Part shown: positions 26,801-37,620 of the stretch, piece after piece
Layout: each line of letters opens with the position of its first letter
How positions within the stretch are numbered: the stretch's first letter is position 1
Source: Branchiostoma floridae
Lineage: Eukaryota; Chordata; Leptocardii; Amphioxiformes; Branchiostomatidae
NCBI RefSeq assembly: GCF_000003815.2
Contig: NC_049979.1
Location: forward strand, 18,020,576-18,084,575
DNA: 64,000 nucleotides
Reading direction: 5' to 3'
Made by a program: the position numbers and the translations under genes
Notes under the pieces: model-generated
What the model saw: the letters and a program-made list of their open reading frames with translations, nothing else
Database searches by the model: none
What the model was told of the DNA's origin: nothing

Positions 26801-27751
26801 TACTTAAGAACTAAAATGAGTTTGTAATTGGTGCAACATCACTATCTGATGCTAGGTAATGTTCAAATTTTACCTTTATTCAATACTGTGTGGTTGGATT
26901 TATACCTATGTCATTTAGCTTATTGCTCAAGAAAATTCAAAACGTTAGTCAGTGCTGCATGAGATTGGTTTGTAGTCCTTAACTTTCAGTAGCCAATCAT
27001 GCTTTTCTCTATAGCTGTAATACCCAAGTGAATAGTAATTTTGTAGAGTGATTTCGGTAATAGACTCAAAATCAGACTGAAGTGAAAATGAAAGACTTTG
27101 GTATTAAGAAAAAACTTTGTTTGATATGGACTTGGAAGTTGGGTGTGCTTTGTAACCCTTTGTTGCTTTCAAAAGTTCTCCATACTTACATATTTTTCAG
27201 CTATATGAAATTGCCAAGGAAACCCGACCAAGAGATGCTCCACCTGTAAATTTTATAGGTTACGACAAATCCCATGGCTATGGACACAAGTACATTTGCA
27301 ACAGTCCTGCTCTGCCACAGGTTATAAGGTAGGTTAACCAACAGGAGTAGGTTTTGCTTAGATGAAACACCGGATTGTTGTAGTCACACTGTACCTTCCC
27401 TCAAACTATCCCAGTATGAACAGATCAGAAAAATTATTGAAATAACTCAATAGGTGCAGAAGAACAAGGAAGTCTTGGTTTTGACAGCTTTTTGTTTTAA
27501 ATTGCACATTTTTCCATTGTCACAAATGTACAGTTAAAAGGCAATATTGATTGGAATTATCTGTGCTTTTGACCAGACAGAGGGACATTTTGATTTCCCT
27601 ACTGTAGATATAAGCCACATCCTTTAACTGAAGAGTTTCATCTTCTTCTTTTTCCCCTACACCAGTACACCTTGCTGGTTATCATGCCTGACAATCATAT
27701 ATTTCCATACTTCACAGGGAATTTGTGGAAGGCTCTCCACAGAAAGTGTGA
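20891..27751 (+). CDS. ABHD12: Lysophosphatidylserine lipase ABHD12, complete
   Basis: Serine hydrolase of the alpha/beta-hydrolase fold; in mammals an ER membrane enzyme that hydrolyses lysophosphatidylserine. Exons: 20891-20994, 22321-22442, 22813-22918, 23449-23568, 23891-23921, 24951-24996, 25386-25515, 25790-25827, 26091-26170, 26368-26450, 26684-26762, 27201-27328, 27718-27751. Together they give 1101 bases and 366 aa (human about 398), and every phase joins. Exon 2 holds the single membrane segment GLIGVYVGIPVLVKLCPSIM. Fold landmarks: VVLYLHGNSNTRGGSHRVDL (oxyanion region), VVSFDYRGYGDS, nucleophile elbow GHSLGTG with Ser at 25502-25504, LEAPFTSTREE, catalytic Asp region LILHAEDDFIVPF, and the His region GYGHKY. 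The start is the first ATG in frame with the N-terminal exon, which is poorly conserved, so the exact start is less certain. ABHD12B is an alternative name only in vertebrates. Confidence 0.93.
21508..21870 (+). mobile_element. LINE (CR1/L2-like) 3'-end fragment in ABHD12 intron 1
   Basis: The frame to 21798 reads RGDMIQVYKFLTGKE, then RGHSLKLKIP and VFSTRVVNNWNSLPEKVV, the C-terminal tail typical of reverse transcriptases of the CR1/Jockey group. It ends at a stop at 21796-21798 and is followed by a short 3' tail. Everything upstream (most of the reverse transcriptase and the endonuclease) is missing, as in the common 5'-truncated copies. Confidence 0.75.
24359..24612. mobile_element. MITE-like inverted-repeat element in ABHD12 intron 5
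   Basis: The left end TGGTGCCCTTTCACCGCACT plus TGTGTCAAGC is matched in reverse complement by the right end AAGGTGTGCTCCCACCGCAC plus TTGTGTAAAGC. About 250 bp, AT-rich centre, no coding capacity. Confidence 0.65.
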
Positions 27752-30700
27752 TGTGAGTCATGCTGCTTGAAGAGGTGTGGACCACTACACGACTTTGCAC
27801 AAGACAATGCAATGTAGCATTTTTAAGCAATACTTAGCTCAGTTTTCAGATGTGTTTGTGCCTGTTTTAGCTCATGAACAGCCAGGAAGTGTGATACATG
27901 TATAAGAGACTTATGATCAGTGGCTGAGTATTTTTAATGTAGATCTTTTTGTAGTACCCATTGCTAGTAGGAACCCAAGTACCCATTGCTAGTAGGAACA
28001 ATGTTTCAACAGAAGCTGTTGATTGTTAGATTGAAGAAAAACTGAATCATGTCAGCCTTGTCTGACATTACTTTAATCAGTAATCAACATACTCCTCACT
28101 GCAAATACTTGGTCAGATGAGTATTTGTTATATAATGAGCTCCCCATTGACTCAGTCTGTATTTGTATTGAAGAGATATAGAGATGTAACAGTAAGGCCA
28201 TGTTGGTTTGGTTACATGGATGACATTCCCTGCCCATAAATTTTTGACCATTTCTAAAAATAAAGTTTTTAATCAAAACAGATGTAAAATGAGCAAATAT
28301 ATGCTGTAGATTGCAAAAAGAAATACCAGAAGTGGATAGTAATGTCATAAATTTCTTAAGTCAATTCCAAAGTCAAGGAGCAAAATGTGAAAGCGCAAAA
28401 ATGATATTCGTACACCATACATGTGTGTTTATCCATTTGTTTAACCTTCCCGACCACATAGATTTCACATTGAAAGCAACTTTTTTTGGCCAAAAAAATC
28501 TCTTTTTTTTATTTGCATCAGTTTTGGACTTTCCAGAGGATATCATCCATATAATCAAATCAACAATAAGATGAAAATTGGGAAGTGCCAACTTGATTCC
28601 ATGCCATGAAATAATAGCAGTGCTGGAAACTAGGACAGATTCACCTCAGTTCTGGTATGTTTTCTGTCTGTGAGGTTGGACTAAGTTGCTTTTCTTGTGC
28701 CAACACTTTGCCATTGAAGTTATCTATTTACCAGCTTCTCCACAGGTCGACATCTACCGGGTGTTTTTGTTTATTTACGTTCAGAAACCAGTACAAGTAG
28801 CCATAGTACAATGCTAACACAAAGATATACTAGTACACAGATCAAACTTTCAATGACCACTGTCTCCTTCTTCAGGATCAATACTGATGACTACTGTAAA
28901 TGCAGAAATGTTCGCGGTGGATTAATGTTCGCGGTTTTCGCGGTGACGGCTTCACCGCGAATTTAAAACCACCGCGAACTTTTTTCTATAATGGTATTAG
29001 ACTGCAGTCTATGGCGTTACTGCGAACTTAAATACACGGCGAAAAGTCCTTTTTCCCTCTACCGCAAAATGAAATCCCCGCGAAATTAAATGCATTTACA
29101 GTAATCACTTTAGAACTTTAACTCGCGAAAGGTAGATCTACAGACATGTGATCCTATTAACATGTGAATTCCTGTACGTGAGCTGAGTTTTGTGTTAACG
29201 GGTATGATGAGTAGCCAGTGAAGCCCTCTGTATTTTGTATCTACTCACACTTTAACTGGCAGGTTCTGCTGTAAGACCGACTTGTACAGGAAAGTGTTTG
29301 ATACTTGCTGTGGACACAGGCAAGGCTGTGTCAACATAGTCAGGGTACAATATTTTTTTCACATTGTCCAAACAGGCAACTGACATGTCACAGATGGCTT
29401 TTTGTCAAGTACCCCTTCCATTCACACAATGTAGGTTTGGGTCAACTGGATGTCTTTTTCAGTCTATCAACAATAGGTTGATGTGTTACTGTGGGAACAG
29501 TACATTATTTGTATACATCTCTTTTCTTTATCTGTTTCAATTGTTGACTGTTCATCAATGCTTGAGTTTATTGATGCACCCCCTCAAAGTTCAACACACA
29601 TACAATAACTAGCTTCACCATTGTCATTAAACAAAAAACATTTGATGTGACAAGTCTTTGTCCTGATTGTTACCTCCATTAAGGCATTGTCTTAGAAATG
29701 TTTTGTTTTATTTTGTTACAAGAAAAAAACATTCTCACAGAAGATCTGTAAGAAGAAATTAAAAAAGCCACTCTGCAAATATAAAAAATGTTTTTCATCA
29801 TCAAGATTGTAATCATCAAGATCAAGGGTTAAGACCTTATCTACATCTATAAATATACACATTGCACAGTAGTAGTGTTACAAATGTTGTGGTTTATTTA
29901 ATCGTGGAATTGTTAACAGTTAATCATCAACAGTTTGTAGAGTACTCTACTAATGTTTAAATATTGGAACATTATTCAATCAGTGAAAGATAAAGATGCC
30001 ACTAATCATCTGTCCACTGTAAATATGGAACTTTCCAATCTATTATCAAAATTACCCTTTTCTACATCCTTACTACAGGGAATGAAGGTTATTAGTCAAT
30101 TAAGTTAACCACCTTCACCTCAATTATCTAAAACAGACTTTATCTAAAAAAGACTGCAACATCAGAAACAATAATGTGCTAAAATTTGTTGAATGATATA
30201 AATAATGTTGATTACTAAATATATTTCTGATTGTAACCTGTGGTCGAAAACAATTGCACATAAATCAATCACCTAATCACATAAATCAATAATCCATCTA
30301 TATGGCTCCAATCTACCCATGGACCATGACATCATTCATTCCAAGCTACTGCAACACAAAGTATACAGGTCTTTTTCTTCAATTTTGCTGTAAGATACCG
30401 AATCTCATGGTACAGTCTGCATGTTACATGAGGTAAACCCAAAGGCTGTATAATATAGGCTCAGGCTATCAACTGATTGCATAGATCTGCTAATGAAAAT
30501 TCCTGAAACACAATAACTGTTACAGATCAGGTCCCATGGTACAGGCATGAGCCTAATGATATCGATTTTTTTCACCACTCAGGATGATTAAGGGACAAAC
30601 CATTGATACTTGCATAAATTACTTCAAAAGTGTACCAAATTGAAGAAGCTGCACATTGTTGACAGTACCAGCTTCCAAGAATGCAGATTTAAGCAAACCA

Positions 30701-31577
30701 CAAAGATTGTTCATCTGCAAGGAAAAATTAAATTTTGCTGTCGATGTCAAATTCTGCCCCAGTAACATACGTGGTTGATCCCCAATGTAACAATGTCAAT
30801 AGGGCACAGAACCCCACATAAAATATTAACATTCTACAAAACCAATACACATAAGAGGATATCCATAAGATACTGCTTTGAAATTCAATACAAATAAAAG
30901 GCGTAGCTGAAATAGACATCATGGGCTGCTTTCACCTATCACATACTATTTTGATCACATTGTTTGCTATGGCTCGCAATATTTTGCATATAGTAACTGA
31001 CAATGCTCCAACATTAATATTTAATCAGATTCTAACATCTGCAATGTCATCACCCTGAACACCATACAACAATATGTACATAGAAGTCAACAAATACAAA
31101 TACTTGTGCCAGGCAATAACACCCCAATGGAACCTGAGAAACCCGTTAACCATCTATAGTCATGTAATTTCATACCCTAACAATTACACTGCCATGTTAG
31201 AATGAGTTAAGAACTTGTATTGCTGTATAAACTTTTAGGCAGGTAACAAATGTTGTTACTTAGCTCCTTACATACATGCTACATTTGTTAATTTATAGTA
31301 GTATTTTGGTGTGACAACAATACAGTCAACTGTTCTTAAATTGTGATTGTTTGTCTCCACCTGTCATGACAAACTGTTGTCATGGCAACTCCACATGCAA
31401 GACAATTATACTTTGTGTGAGTCAATGTGACTGTATCTAATGTTGAAAAACTGCATGCTCTTAATCAATAATACTATAATTGAGATAAATTTATATGCAA
31501 CAGTAGCTGGTTAATATCTATCTGTGCTTCTCCACCATGTCATGGTTAAGCCAGTCAATAAAAGAATGCATCAGTTA
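27752..31577. other. Space between convergent ABHD12 and RUN-PTB genes, including both 3' UTRs
   Basis: No coding exon was recognised. Plus-strand AATAAA at 28259-28264 is a candidate ABHD12 polyadenylation signal (3' UTR about 0.5 kb). Minus-strand AATAAA at 29893-29898 (plus TTTATT) is a candidate end for the RUN-PTB gene, giving a 3' UTR of about 1.7 kb. A 25-bp unit with TACCCATTGCTAGTAGGAAC is duplicated in tandem at about 27953-28001. One inverted-repeat element (28892-29103) is annotated separately. Confidence 0.55.
28892..29103. mobile_element. MITE-like element, TACTGTAAATGC family, best copy
   Basis: The ends are inverted repeats: left TACTGTAAATGCAGAAATGT then TCGCGG; right, in reverse complement, TACTGTAAATGCATTTAATT then TCGCGG. 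The inside is built of repeated TTCGCGGT / ACCGCGAA blocks, so much of the 212 bp can fold on itself. No coding capacity. Related sequence lies at 4432-4571 and at 41702-42766. Confidence 0.8.
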
Positions 31578-33095
31578 TTACACAAACCAGGATGTTCTTC
31601 CAAAGCCTTGCGCTATGCTGCATAGGATGATTTTTGACTCATCAGCAGATTCAGCCTCAAACACAAAGGCAGTGAAATTTCTGGACACGCTGCACTGTGT
31701 GTCCCCGGCAATGAAGGCAAAGTACTTTGTCATGTCGGAACGTCTGCCACAAGAGGATATCTCAGTATAGGAATGTTTGGACAGTTCCTTGTTTGTCTTT
31801 AAGTCAGTGATGATGACCTCTGTCTCTGTCAGCTCAACATGGACCTCCTTGTTCTCAGTTATCTGTTGCTGTTTGTTTTGCTCTATGGCTTTCTCCACAG
31901 CACCCTCTATCTCTGCGACATCGCCATATCTCCCAGTTGAAACCTGGCCAACATATTTTGCATTAAACTCTGCTTTTCCTTCTGGATCATGTACTGGCGC
32001 TTGTTCTGGATAGTCCTGGGGTAGCAGTGCGTGTGCTGGCATAGGGGCTGGGCCTTTCTTGTTCAACTTTTTCACTTCAAATTCCTTCAGCTCCTCCTTC
32101 AGCTTCTTTATCCTGCTCACCAGAGGTGGGTAGATGGTTCCATCAGGAAGCCTACACTTGATGACAGACACGTACACAGGCCAGCCCTGATGCTCCCGCA
32201 GCAGGCTGTTTACTTTCCCTTGCTTACAGCCATACAGACTTTCCTGGTACAGCTCATCCACGATGTCTCCTGGTTCAATCTTGTTGTCTTCTCCAGCGAC
32301 TCCATTCTCTTCCACTTTCACCACAAAAATTCTGTTATCCAGATACCTTATAGTCATCCCTAGAGATGTACATGGCACCAGTTCAAGTCTCTTGTACACA
32401 GGGATGACCCAGGACTCATCCAAGAAACTGGCATTCTTTATATCAAGTTCAAAGTTAATGTCAGTCAGGGCAAACAACAAGGCCATGAGGGCTTCACCTA
32501 GCGGCGGGTTAGCAATGATAGACAGCCCACTATCGTACCAGTACTCGGTTAGTCTCGCATTTCTAAGCAGATGTTCTACAGGGACACTCACGATTTTCTT
32601 GGCCAGGGCAAGTCTGATGAAGCACCTGCCTCTTCCTTGCAGAGTACGTAACTTGGGAGACGACTTCGTTAGGTCTATGGCCCGGTTCAGGAAAGGATTG
32701 TACTTGTCATTGCACACGTAGTTTGGAGTTGACTCCATCCATGACCAGTAATCTCTTTTATTGATGCCAAACAACGACCCTGGCTGTTTCAGGCCTTTCC
32801 TCAGTATCCTCTCCAGTGTTTCACACAGTGGCTTCAGTAACACACAGTAGTCAGTGATGGGTTTGGGCTCTTCCTTCAGCTTCTTCAGGATCGTCTGCAA
32901 CTCCCTCAAAAGGGGATCGCTGATTGCCATTTTGTTCCAGCTGCGGTCCGATGTCTTGCTCCCGTTCTGCATGGCTCTGGGGTCCGACTGTCTGCACAAT
33001 ATTCCAGACACGGAACCCGCAGGACCTGTCCGACCGATACCGCCCCTTTGCCCCTTCACCGTCCTATATTTTGTGACCTCACTGAAACTAGCCAA
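31578..33095 (-). CDS. Intronless RUN domain - PTB/PID domain protein, 505 aa
   Basis: An uninterrupted reading frame of 505 codons on the minus strand, whereas most neighbouring genes are split into many exons. Residues about 60-235 resemble a RUN domain (small-GTPase effector fold): LLRELQTILKKLKEE, ITDYCVLLKPLCETLERILR, DYWSWME, GRGRCFIRLALAKK, LLRNARLTEYWYD. Residues about 240-315 look PDZ-like (GMTIRYLDNRIFVVKVEENG, KIEPGDIVDEL). A short charged, probably helical stretch spans 327-345. Residues about 373-505 look like a phosphotyrosine-binding (PTB/PID) domain: AEFNAKYVGQVSTGRYGD, VHVELTETEVIITD, CGRRSDMTKYFAFIAGD, TAFVFEAESADESKIILCSI. I infer an adaptor linking a small GTPase or vesicle to a peptide motif. 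A second Met at residue 42 (MQNGSKTSD) could be the real start. No gene symbol is recognised. Confidence 0.85.
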   Translation of the reverse strand: MASFSEVTKYRTVKGQRGGIGRTGPAGSVSGILCRQSDPRAMQNGSKTSDRSWNKMAISDPLLRELQTILKKLKEEPKPITDYCVLLKPLCETLERILRKGLKQPGSLFGINKRDYWSWMESTPNYVCNDKYNPFLNRAIDLTKSSPKLRTLQGRGRCFIRLALAKKIVSVPVEHLLRNARLTEYWYDSGLSIIANPPLGEALMALLFALTDINFELDIKNASFLDESWVIPVYKRLELVPCTSLGMTIRYLDNRIFVVKVEENGVAGEDNKIEPGDIVDELYQESLYGCKQGKVNSLLREHQGWPVYVSVIKCRLPDGTIYPPLVSRIKKLKEELKEFEVKKLNKKGPAPMPAHALLPQDYPEQAPVHDPEGKAEFNAKYVGQVSTGRYGDVAEIEGAVEKAIEQNKQQQITENKEVHVELTETEVIITDLKTNKELSKHSYTEISSCGRRSDMTKYFAFIAGDTQCSVSRNFTAFVFEAESADESKIILCSIAQGFGRTSWFV

Positions 33096-33390
33096 TTATT
33101 CTGCTCTGTCGATTCGGTTTGAATTTACTAGTAACGTCAGCGTTACTGCTTATAAAGTCAAGGATTATTTTTAAAAATCAACAACCACATGTGCGCCAAT
33201 TTGAGTAGACAGAAACTTGGACTTTATTTTACGTAGTGATTAAAATAATACAAATTTTGGTCGGTCCCACTGCAGCGCTGTAATATACCGCAAGGGAGCG
33301 CTTTAGTCACCAGAAACACCTGTTTGGTACGACTGCCTCTCCCTACATCTCTACATCGCTACCTTCGTAGGAAGAGCGCGAGTGTATTTT

Positions 33391-33424
33391 TTGCGTTTCG
33401 TCGCCCTCTGGCGACGAAACGCAA
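33391..33424. repeat. Perfect 15-bp-arm hairpin upstream of the RUN-PTB gene
   Basis: Arms TTGCGTTTCGTCGCC and GGCGACGAAACGCAA pair without mismatch around a CTCT loop, about 300 bp upstream of the minus-strand start codon. It could be a small foldback element or a structured promoter or 5' UTR element; nothing decides between these. Confidence 0.6.
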
Positions 33425-34076
33425 TGTATTTGGTTTTACCTTCAGTGCTTCAATGATGCTTCGATGGATCGGTGCATGCATGAATGCCTGAATGGTTCAA
33501 CACTGTGTAGCATAGGATGAAGACCCTCCACATTTGTTGTTCTACCATTGCCTTATATGGCAAGACCTTCACTTTTGTTGCGTCAGCCTGATTTGTACGT
33601 GACATAGGCAACCGCATGTAGCCGCTACGGAAATGTGAATTTTCTGATGGAAAAAGCTGAAGACACATTAGACTTTCATAGGTAGATTTCTAATATATTT
33701 CATAATGTAATCTAATCTTAGGCTATTATTTTTATTCAATGATATTAAGGGATTTTAAGCTTATCTATTTCATTTGGCGCTATTTTAATTGGTTATTCGC
33801 GTTTGGTGACCACTACAGAAGGCAACATTCACATCCACCATTTTGGAACGAACGTTGTGAGGTAGGACATACTTTTTTTAGTAAATATTTAATCTTATAT
33901 GCCCTATAGTTGCGTATAGGTAACACTAGTCCATCTGTATGTGTCTTCAGGTAAACGTAGATCGAGAATTATGTACCCTGGACGTCGGTGGTTTTACAAA
34001 AATAACTCGTTCGTGCATTAGGAGGTTAACCCTCCTTGGTTCGAGTTTAATACCGTACAAAATTATCATAGTCAGT

Positions 34077-34321
34077 GCATATAAACCCTGGCATCCAGAG
34101 CAGTTGTACCGACCCGCGCTCCGAGCTTTGCCCCCGGGCCTACCCTCCTGCTGGCCCGACAATCTACCCTGCCTCTCTCTCCGCTAGCCCACAAGGTCCG
34201 CTCGCCGGGCTAGCGAAGTGGGGCGGGGTAGTTTGTCGAGGCCAACGGGATTGTAGGCCCGAGGAAAGCTCGGGGCGCGCGCGGGCCGGTACAAATGCTC
34301 TCAGTCTGGGTATATAATTGG
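34077..34321. mobile_element. GC-rich inverted-repeat element (MITE/foldback type)
   Basis: The left arm GAGCAGTTGTACCGACCCGC continues CTCCGAGCTTTG and GGGCCTAC. The right arm in reverse complement reads GAGCATTTGTACCGGCCCGC, then CCCCGAGCTTT and GGGCCTAC. Weaker pairing continues outward through TATAAACCCTGG versus TATATACCCAG. The whole is about 245 bp and unusually GC-rich for the region. Confidence 0.65.
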
Positions 34322-34663
34322 CGAAACGGAGTAAACTTGCGTCATTAATTATTTTAGCCTGTTGTTTACACAGTCTCTCGCTGACCTCTGTGTTTTGTAC
34401 AAATTACTGTGGGAGGGGGGCGTATTGTTGTTTCTTCATGCACTTATCATAATAATAAGTTCTCCCAGATCCCTTCTGAATCATTCCTTTCTTCCTTTAG
34501 TTTAGTAAAGTAGATCCATTCAGACAGGTTGGAACTTCTTTTGCCCTTGTGTACAGTAATTTATCAAACCACTACTGAACTGCTGAAAGTATTTATTTAT
34601 ATTTAAGGAATTGTAAGTGATACTGCTATGCTGGTTATATATAATATATATATATGTGTATAT

Positions 34664-34664
<1 letters not shown>

Positions 34665-34708
<44 letters not shown>
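34665..34708 (+). repeat. (TAG)n trinucleotide microsatellite
   Basis: About fourteen to fifteen uninterrupted TAG units preceded by a TA/TG-rich stretch. The run of valine codons it produces in one frame is an artefact of the repeat. Confidence 0.95.
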
Positions 34709-35576
34709 TCCAGTATGCGGGGTTCCCTGACGCAGGGGTTGGCAGCAGTCAGTCAGTCCTCACACAGCGCCTCCAAGCGACTCTGTCCAGCGGGTCCAGT
34801 CAGTGAGGCCGCACTCTTTCATGTCCTTTTATTCCAATATAGTAGAGGAATTTATACAAATTGTGTTGACATATTGTATGTAAACTTAAGTTCTCATTTT
34901 TTTATTTATTTTTAGCCTCAGGGCTGTAGATCAAGAATATGAGCGCTGGATGTAGCTAGTATTACTTTTTAGAAAAATATTAATCATAACATACGGTGGA
35001 TTTTAAAAAAAAATGGCACTGCCTGCCAAGAAGTACCGGGGGTAGGTATGCTTTGAGATAAATTGCAAAACATTTGTGTTACAGTTGGGATCAGGGTTTG
35101 TGACGCAAGTTTGACTCCGTTTCATTTCACCAGATTAGCCTGTTTGGAAGTCAGCAACACACATTAATCAGCTTGATAGTGTATCATTGTGGAAATTTGC
35201 ACCTCTAATCAAGCAGCTTCCCCCTCTGTATTTTAAGCTCCTTGCTCCAATCAATTCAGGCCAATTTTGAAATATTGAATATATTCAGTTGGCATCAGAT
35301 GTCTAACATTTTCTTTCTTTGTCTTTCAGTAGTGACTGCTGCAGTCCTCAGCTGCCACAGAATTGAACCAAAACCTACTGAAAATCAAACTTTACAGTCA
35401 ATTAGAAGAACAATTCACACTAATAAACATTTTACTCAAACTTCTGCTACTGCTTTTACTTCTACATTGTACACACACTAAACCAAATTAAACCTTGCCA
35501 AATATTGGTCATATAATTTGCAAAAACTTACACTGTTCAGCAAACACTGCACTTACAACTTTCTTACAACAATCTT

Positions 35577-35870
35577 CTGCCATTGAGTGGACAGTGAACT
35601 TGCACTAATTATTACTAGACCATCTTCTGCCACAAAGCACTTTTACCAATCTCTGCCGCTAAACAGACTGGCACTTGTACTCATACCAGACTATCCTGCC
35701 ACTAAGCAGACTGTGAACTTGAACTAATTACGAGACAATCCTCTGCCACCGAGCAGACTGTGCATTTGTACTAGCTTCTGCCACTGAGCAGACTGTGCAC
35801 TTGTACTCATTACCAGACTATCCTGCCACTGAACAGACTGTGAACTTGAACTAATTACGAGACAATCCTC
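35577..35870 (+). repeat. Imperfect tandem array, about 45-bp units beginning CTGCCACT
   Basis: About seven irregular units each begin CTGCCAC..., followed in most by GCAGACTGTG and then either ACTTGTACTCATTACCAGAC or GAACTAATTACGAGACAATC. The two unit types tend to alternate towards the right end. The last unit runs straight into the 47-bp array at 35871. Confidence 0.8.
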
Positions 35871-36219
35871 TGCATGCGGTACCCACTCAGCTGACCGCAG
35901 TATCCGGACCCCACCCGTGCATGCGGTACCCACTCAGCTGACCGCAGTATCCGGACCCCACCCGTGCATGTGGTACCCACTCAGCTGACTGTAGTTCATC
36001 AAAATCCACCCGTGCATGCGGTACCCACGCAGCTGACCGCAGTATCCGGGCCCCACCCGTGCATGCGGTACCCACTCAGCTGACCACAGTATCCGGACCC
36101 CACCCGTGCATGCAGTACCCACTCAGCTGACCGCAGTATCCGGACCCCACCCGTGCATGCGGTACCCACTCAGCTGACCGCAGTATCCGGACCCCACCCG
36201 TGCATGCGGTACCCACTCA
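35871..36219 (+). repeat. Minisatellite, 47-bp unit, seven full copies plus a part
   Basis: Units start at 35871, 35918, 35965, 36013, 36060, 36107, 36154 and 36201 (partial). Each contains TGCATGCGGTACCCACTCAG, CTGACCGCAGTATCCGG and CCCCACCCG. The third unit is 48 bp and the most diverged; the others differ by a few bases. The unit length is not a multiple of three, so the open frames across it are not coding. Confidence 0.95.
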
Positions 36220-36525
36220 ACATTACACACTCTAGTCACCACATTACCTCACATTTTACTTAAATATCTCAAAATTATAATGTCTTAAACTTTAAGACAT
36301 ACATGCCCGGGCTATGTCATAAAACACATGTCAGCCATTTACAGAACTCCAACACATTATGTCCACCTAATCTCCCTAACATCAATCAGTTATACCTGAA
36401 TATGCCCTTGGAGTTTACTTCCTAATGTACATGTAGTGTCTGCCAGCACATAGCACAGCAATTCCACTTAATGTCTTTGTACCAATGGTGTATTTCCACC
36501 TCAAGAACGTCTGATTACCTTAAGT

Positions 36526-36548
36526 ACTAGAGTAGAGTAGAGTAGAGT
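36526..36548 (+). repeat. (TAGAG)n pentanucleotide microsatellite
   Basis: Four to five copies of TAGAG in tandem. Confidence 0.85.
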
Positions 36549-37539
36549 ATCTATCTCACACAAACTTTTAATATGTCAAATCTCTTGCTCGTTTTCACAT
36601 CAACCATATCTGTCTTTAACGTTATATATACAACACAGTAGAGAATCATATTGTATTGAGCAATTTCTAACTTACATCATTTGTGGACTACTCAATGATA
36701 ATTGTGCTGAAAATGAGATCATGTGTATCGCAACTTCACAATTTTTGCCCTGCAACGTAGAACTAAGTTCCCCTTTTCATGCTAGACAATGTGAAGGCCA
36801 TGTTTCTCACTTCATAAAATCTGATCAAAATAAAAGCATACATGTACAATCACACACTGTCCTTTGTCCCATTAATTTATGTGTAACTTTAATATATGGT
36901 CACTGCAACTCCTGACTTACAAGAGCATACGTTTCTCAAGATTCACATGATATTGAATACATTCAAGTTGTACATATACAATATATGTTGAATATATTTG
37001 TTTCACTCACTCTCTGCCATTAGTTTCCATAGTTTGCATCCATAATACAGTCTTATTTGCATACTCGGCACAATCCCCTGGTTCAGAACCGAGAGTGGAT
37101 GTTTTTTCTTTTGAAATATTGAAGATAATATATAAATATTCTATTTATTTATTGATATTATATTTTTATATATCATTTTTTTATTATTTTAGTATTCATT
37201 TCACATATGCAAGGCCTTTGTCTTATGAACAGGACTTCATGAGGACTACCTGAGTATATTGATAGATTTTATAATGAACTTATTGTACATTTTAAAATAA
37301 AGTTGTAAGCCAAGACCCGCTATTAAACAGCACTCCTTTCCAAAATAACAATTTTTCTTATAGACGCAACAACCCTTGAGTGACTTTTTCTAACAGATTT
37401 TACTTCAAGAAAAAGACAGGTCACACTCATAAACGTAGACGAAACGCCAGCTTTTTTTAAAAGCACTTGTTTCGACTACTACTATATCTGCGCGATTCGA
37501 CCTCTGCTTGGAGAGTACCTTCTGACCAAGCTCCTGGTT

Positions 37540-37565
37540 ACCTCCATGAAAAATGGAGGTATAGT

Positions 37566-37620
<55 letters not shown>

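Noticed and set aside
32263-32721. A 152-codon plus-strand frame
   Set aside because: Antisense to the RUN-PTB coding sequence; the minus-strand reading has clear domains.
33840-33870. Possible non-coding first exon ending in a GTAGGA donor
   Set aside because: The sequence around the donor-like site has no other support, and no partner acceptor could be chosen without transcripts.
34628-34915. Frame with a poly-valine stretch
   Set aside because: Produced by the (TAG)n microsatellite.
35871-36219. Possible coding repeats (VPHARVG-like) in the 47-bp array
   Set aside because: The period is not a multiple of three, so the apparent repeats change frame from unit to unit.
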